Below, piece by piece: positions 63,218-64,000 of a stretch of DNA of 64,000 nt. Every line of letters begins with the position of its first letter. Position 1 is the first letter of the stretch. Both the position numbers and the translations under genes were made by a program. Source of the DNA: Scytonema sp. UIC 10036. GTDB taxonomy: Bacteria; Cyanobacteriota; Cyanobacteriia; Cyanobacteriales; Nostocaceae. Location of the stretch: NCBI RefSeq assembly GCF_009725235.1, contig NZ_WJFC01000043.1, positions 12,849-76,848 of the forward strand. Reading direction: 5' to 3'. A model generated the notes under the pieces. It saw only the letters and a program-made list of their open reading frames with translations. It was not told the origin of the DNA and searched no databases.

Positions 63218-63338
63218 TTTTTTGTCGATCTTGGATGATATGGGTCTTGCGAATACTCAATTGTGAGTTGCGCTTTCATTGCGTACACACAACAATTAGC
63301 ACTTCTTCAGCGTGACCGTCATGTACTACTAGAGTAGC

Positions 63339-63935
63339 TTAAGGATTTTTCTTGTGGGGAAACAACGTAATCATCAGCTGTTGTATGTTTTGTTGCCCGT
63401 AAATAAAAGTACCAGTACTAGTTGATGAATTGGTAGAAGCTTCTTCTGTTTTGGTGGAAGCAGAGGACTCAGCAGCATTGGATGGTGGTTGCTCTAGCTC
63501 TGTACTTGTTGAACTGGAATGACTTGTTGCAGACAGTTGTGGCTCTTTGGCATCATCAATAAGTTCGGCTCCTAAAGTTATGCGGCGGCTGCTATCTCCA
63601 ATAACCGAGCCAGGAGCAACAACTTGTCCGGAGTCAACAGAACAATTGAAAACAGTTGTAGCTGCTCCTATACAGGCATTTGCTCCTATTTTGCCTTGTC
63701 CAACCATTAAGAAACCCGCTCCAAGGTTTGCGCCTGCTTCTACCTCTAGGGTTCCTTCATGGACTTGGAGAATAGACCCCATGCCAATACAGACCCCCGA
63801 ACCAATAATAATTTTGCTGTTTGGAGCCGCTTGAAGTATCACACCAGGTGCAATAACAGCACTTGGATGAATAATCACCTCGCCACCAATATAAGAATCA
63901 AAGCTATCCCTTAGGCGCAGTGGTGGCACTGACAT
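63339..63935 (-). CDS. ccmN: Carboxysome assembly protein CcmN
   Basis: 198 residues from ATG 63935, which has AGAGG 12-16 bases upstream. The frame extends to 63992, but the added residues are encoded by CTACCCCCTCTCCCTTGTC-type repeats and are unlikely to be translated. The N-terminal left-handed beta-helix has hexapeptide repeats (IHPSAVIAPGVILQAAPN, IGANACIGAATTVFNCSV). A long Ser/Thr-rich linker leads to the encapsulation peptide TFIYGQQNIQQLMITLFPHK. CcmN binds CcmM through its beta-helix and the shell (CcmK2) through this terminal helix. The upstream ccmM gene would lie just outside the right edge. Confidence 0.93.
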   Translation of the reverse strand: MSVPPLRLRDSFDSYIGGEVIIHPSAVIAPGVILQAAPNSKIIIGSGVCIGMGSILQVHEGTLEVEAGANLGAGFLMVGQGKIGANACIGAATTVFNCSVDSGQVVAPGSVIGDSSRRITLGAELIDDAKEPQLSATSHSSSTSTELEQPPSNAAESSASTKTEEASTNSSTSTGTFIYGQQNIQQLMITLFPHKKNP

Positions 63936-63954
63936 GGTAACTGTAACCTCTAAA

Positions 63955-64000
63955 TTTTGATGCGGGGTAGACAAGGGAGAGGGGGTAGACAAGGGAGAGG
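63955..64000. repeat. GTAGACAAGGGAGAGG repeats at the window edge
   Basis: Two copies of GGGGTAGACAAGGGAGAG immediately precede ccmN. The same family is found inside the DALR-domain gene (45362-45480). The array may continue beyond the window. Confidence 0.75.

Noticed and set aside
1..64000. tRNA or rRNA genes
   Set aside because: I looked for cloverleaf-like GTTCGA-type T-loops and rRNA motifs in the gaps and saw none; the GGTTCGC at 44723 lacks matching acceptor and D arms.

Overview
The window comes from a filamentous, probably heterocyst-forming cyanobacterium (Nostocales). Four things point there: frequent GCGATCGC (HIP1) octamers inside genes, short tandem heptamer-type repeats (STRR) between genes, carboxysome genes (ccmN, ccmO) with CmpR- and RbcR-type regulators, and NDH-1 subunits NdhF and NdhD. 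The species cannot be named from the sequence alone. I found no rRNA, tRNA or CRISPR array.

Region 1 (1-17.7 kb): one reading frame on the minus strand runs from an ATG at 16573 off the left edge, at least 5524 codons. It encodes a giant secreted mosaic protein: DUF4347, about 2900 residues of adhesin-like repeats, a right-handed beta-helix block, a Calx-beta-like segment, RTX repeats, two tandem AapJ-type amino-acid-binding domains, a Pro-rich linker, DUF4114, and a subtilisin (S8) protease with all catalytic residues. A 249-residue unknown gene lies upstream. This is the most unusual object in the window.

Region 2 (18-38 kb): mostly housekeeping genes. They are an SGNH esterase, a stand-alone Atp1/AtpI-like protein, a 5'-truncated DUF2887 gene, a PEP-synthase-like protein, MgtC, RecF, a P2-type ATPase, a beta-propeller/transglutaminase protein, an orphan antitoxin-like gene, a PD-(D/E)XK nuclease, a LapA-like protein, a doubly frameshifted pseudogene, a methyltransferase-like protein and PolA.

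Region 3 (37-46 kb): an accessory, decaying area. Two paralogous DUF4114/PEP-CTERM proteins flank a filamentous-hemagglutinin gene that has been deleted and is split by a TnpB-type element. A HAD phosphatase and a DALR-domain protein both carry repeat DNA inside their coding regions.

Region 4 (46-64 kb): signalling and carbon acquisition. It holds a Crp-family regulator, a kinase with two PstS-like proteins, RbcR divergent from 15-cis-zeta-carotene isomerase (Z-ISO), thioredoxin, ndhF, ndhD, a TacA/TacT-type toxin-antitoxin pair whose toxin is frameshifted, a MuiA-like protein, CmpR, CcmO and CcmN. Carboxysome assembly, its LysR regulators and cyclic electron flow genes are therefore close together. 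A palindromic dispersed element occurs in five copies, one of them between ndhF and ndhD.
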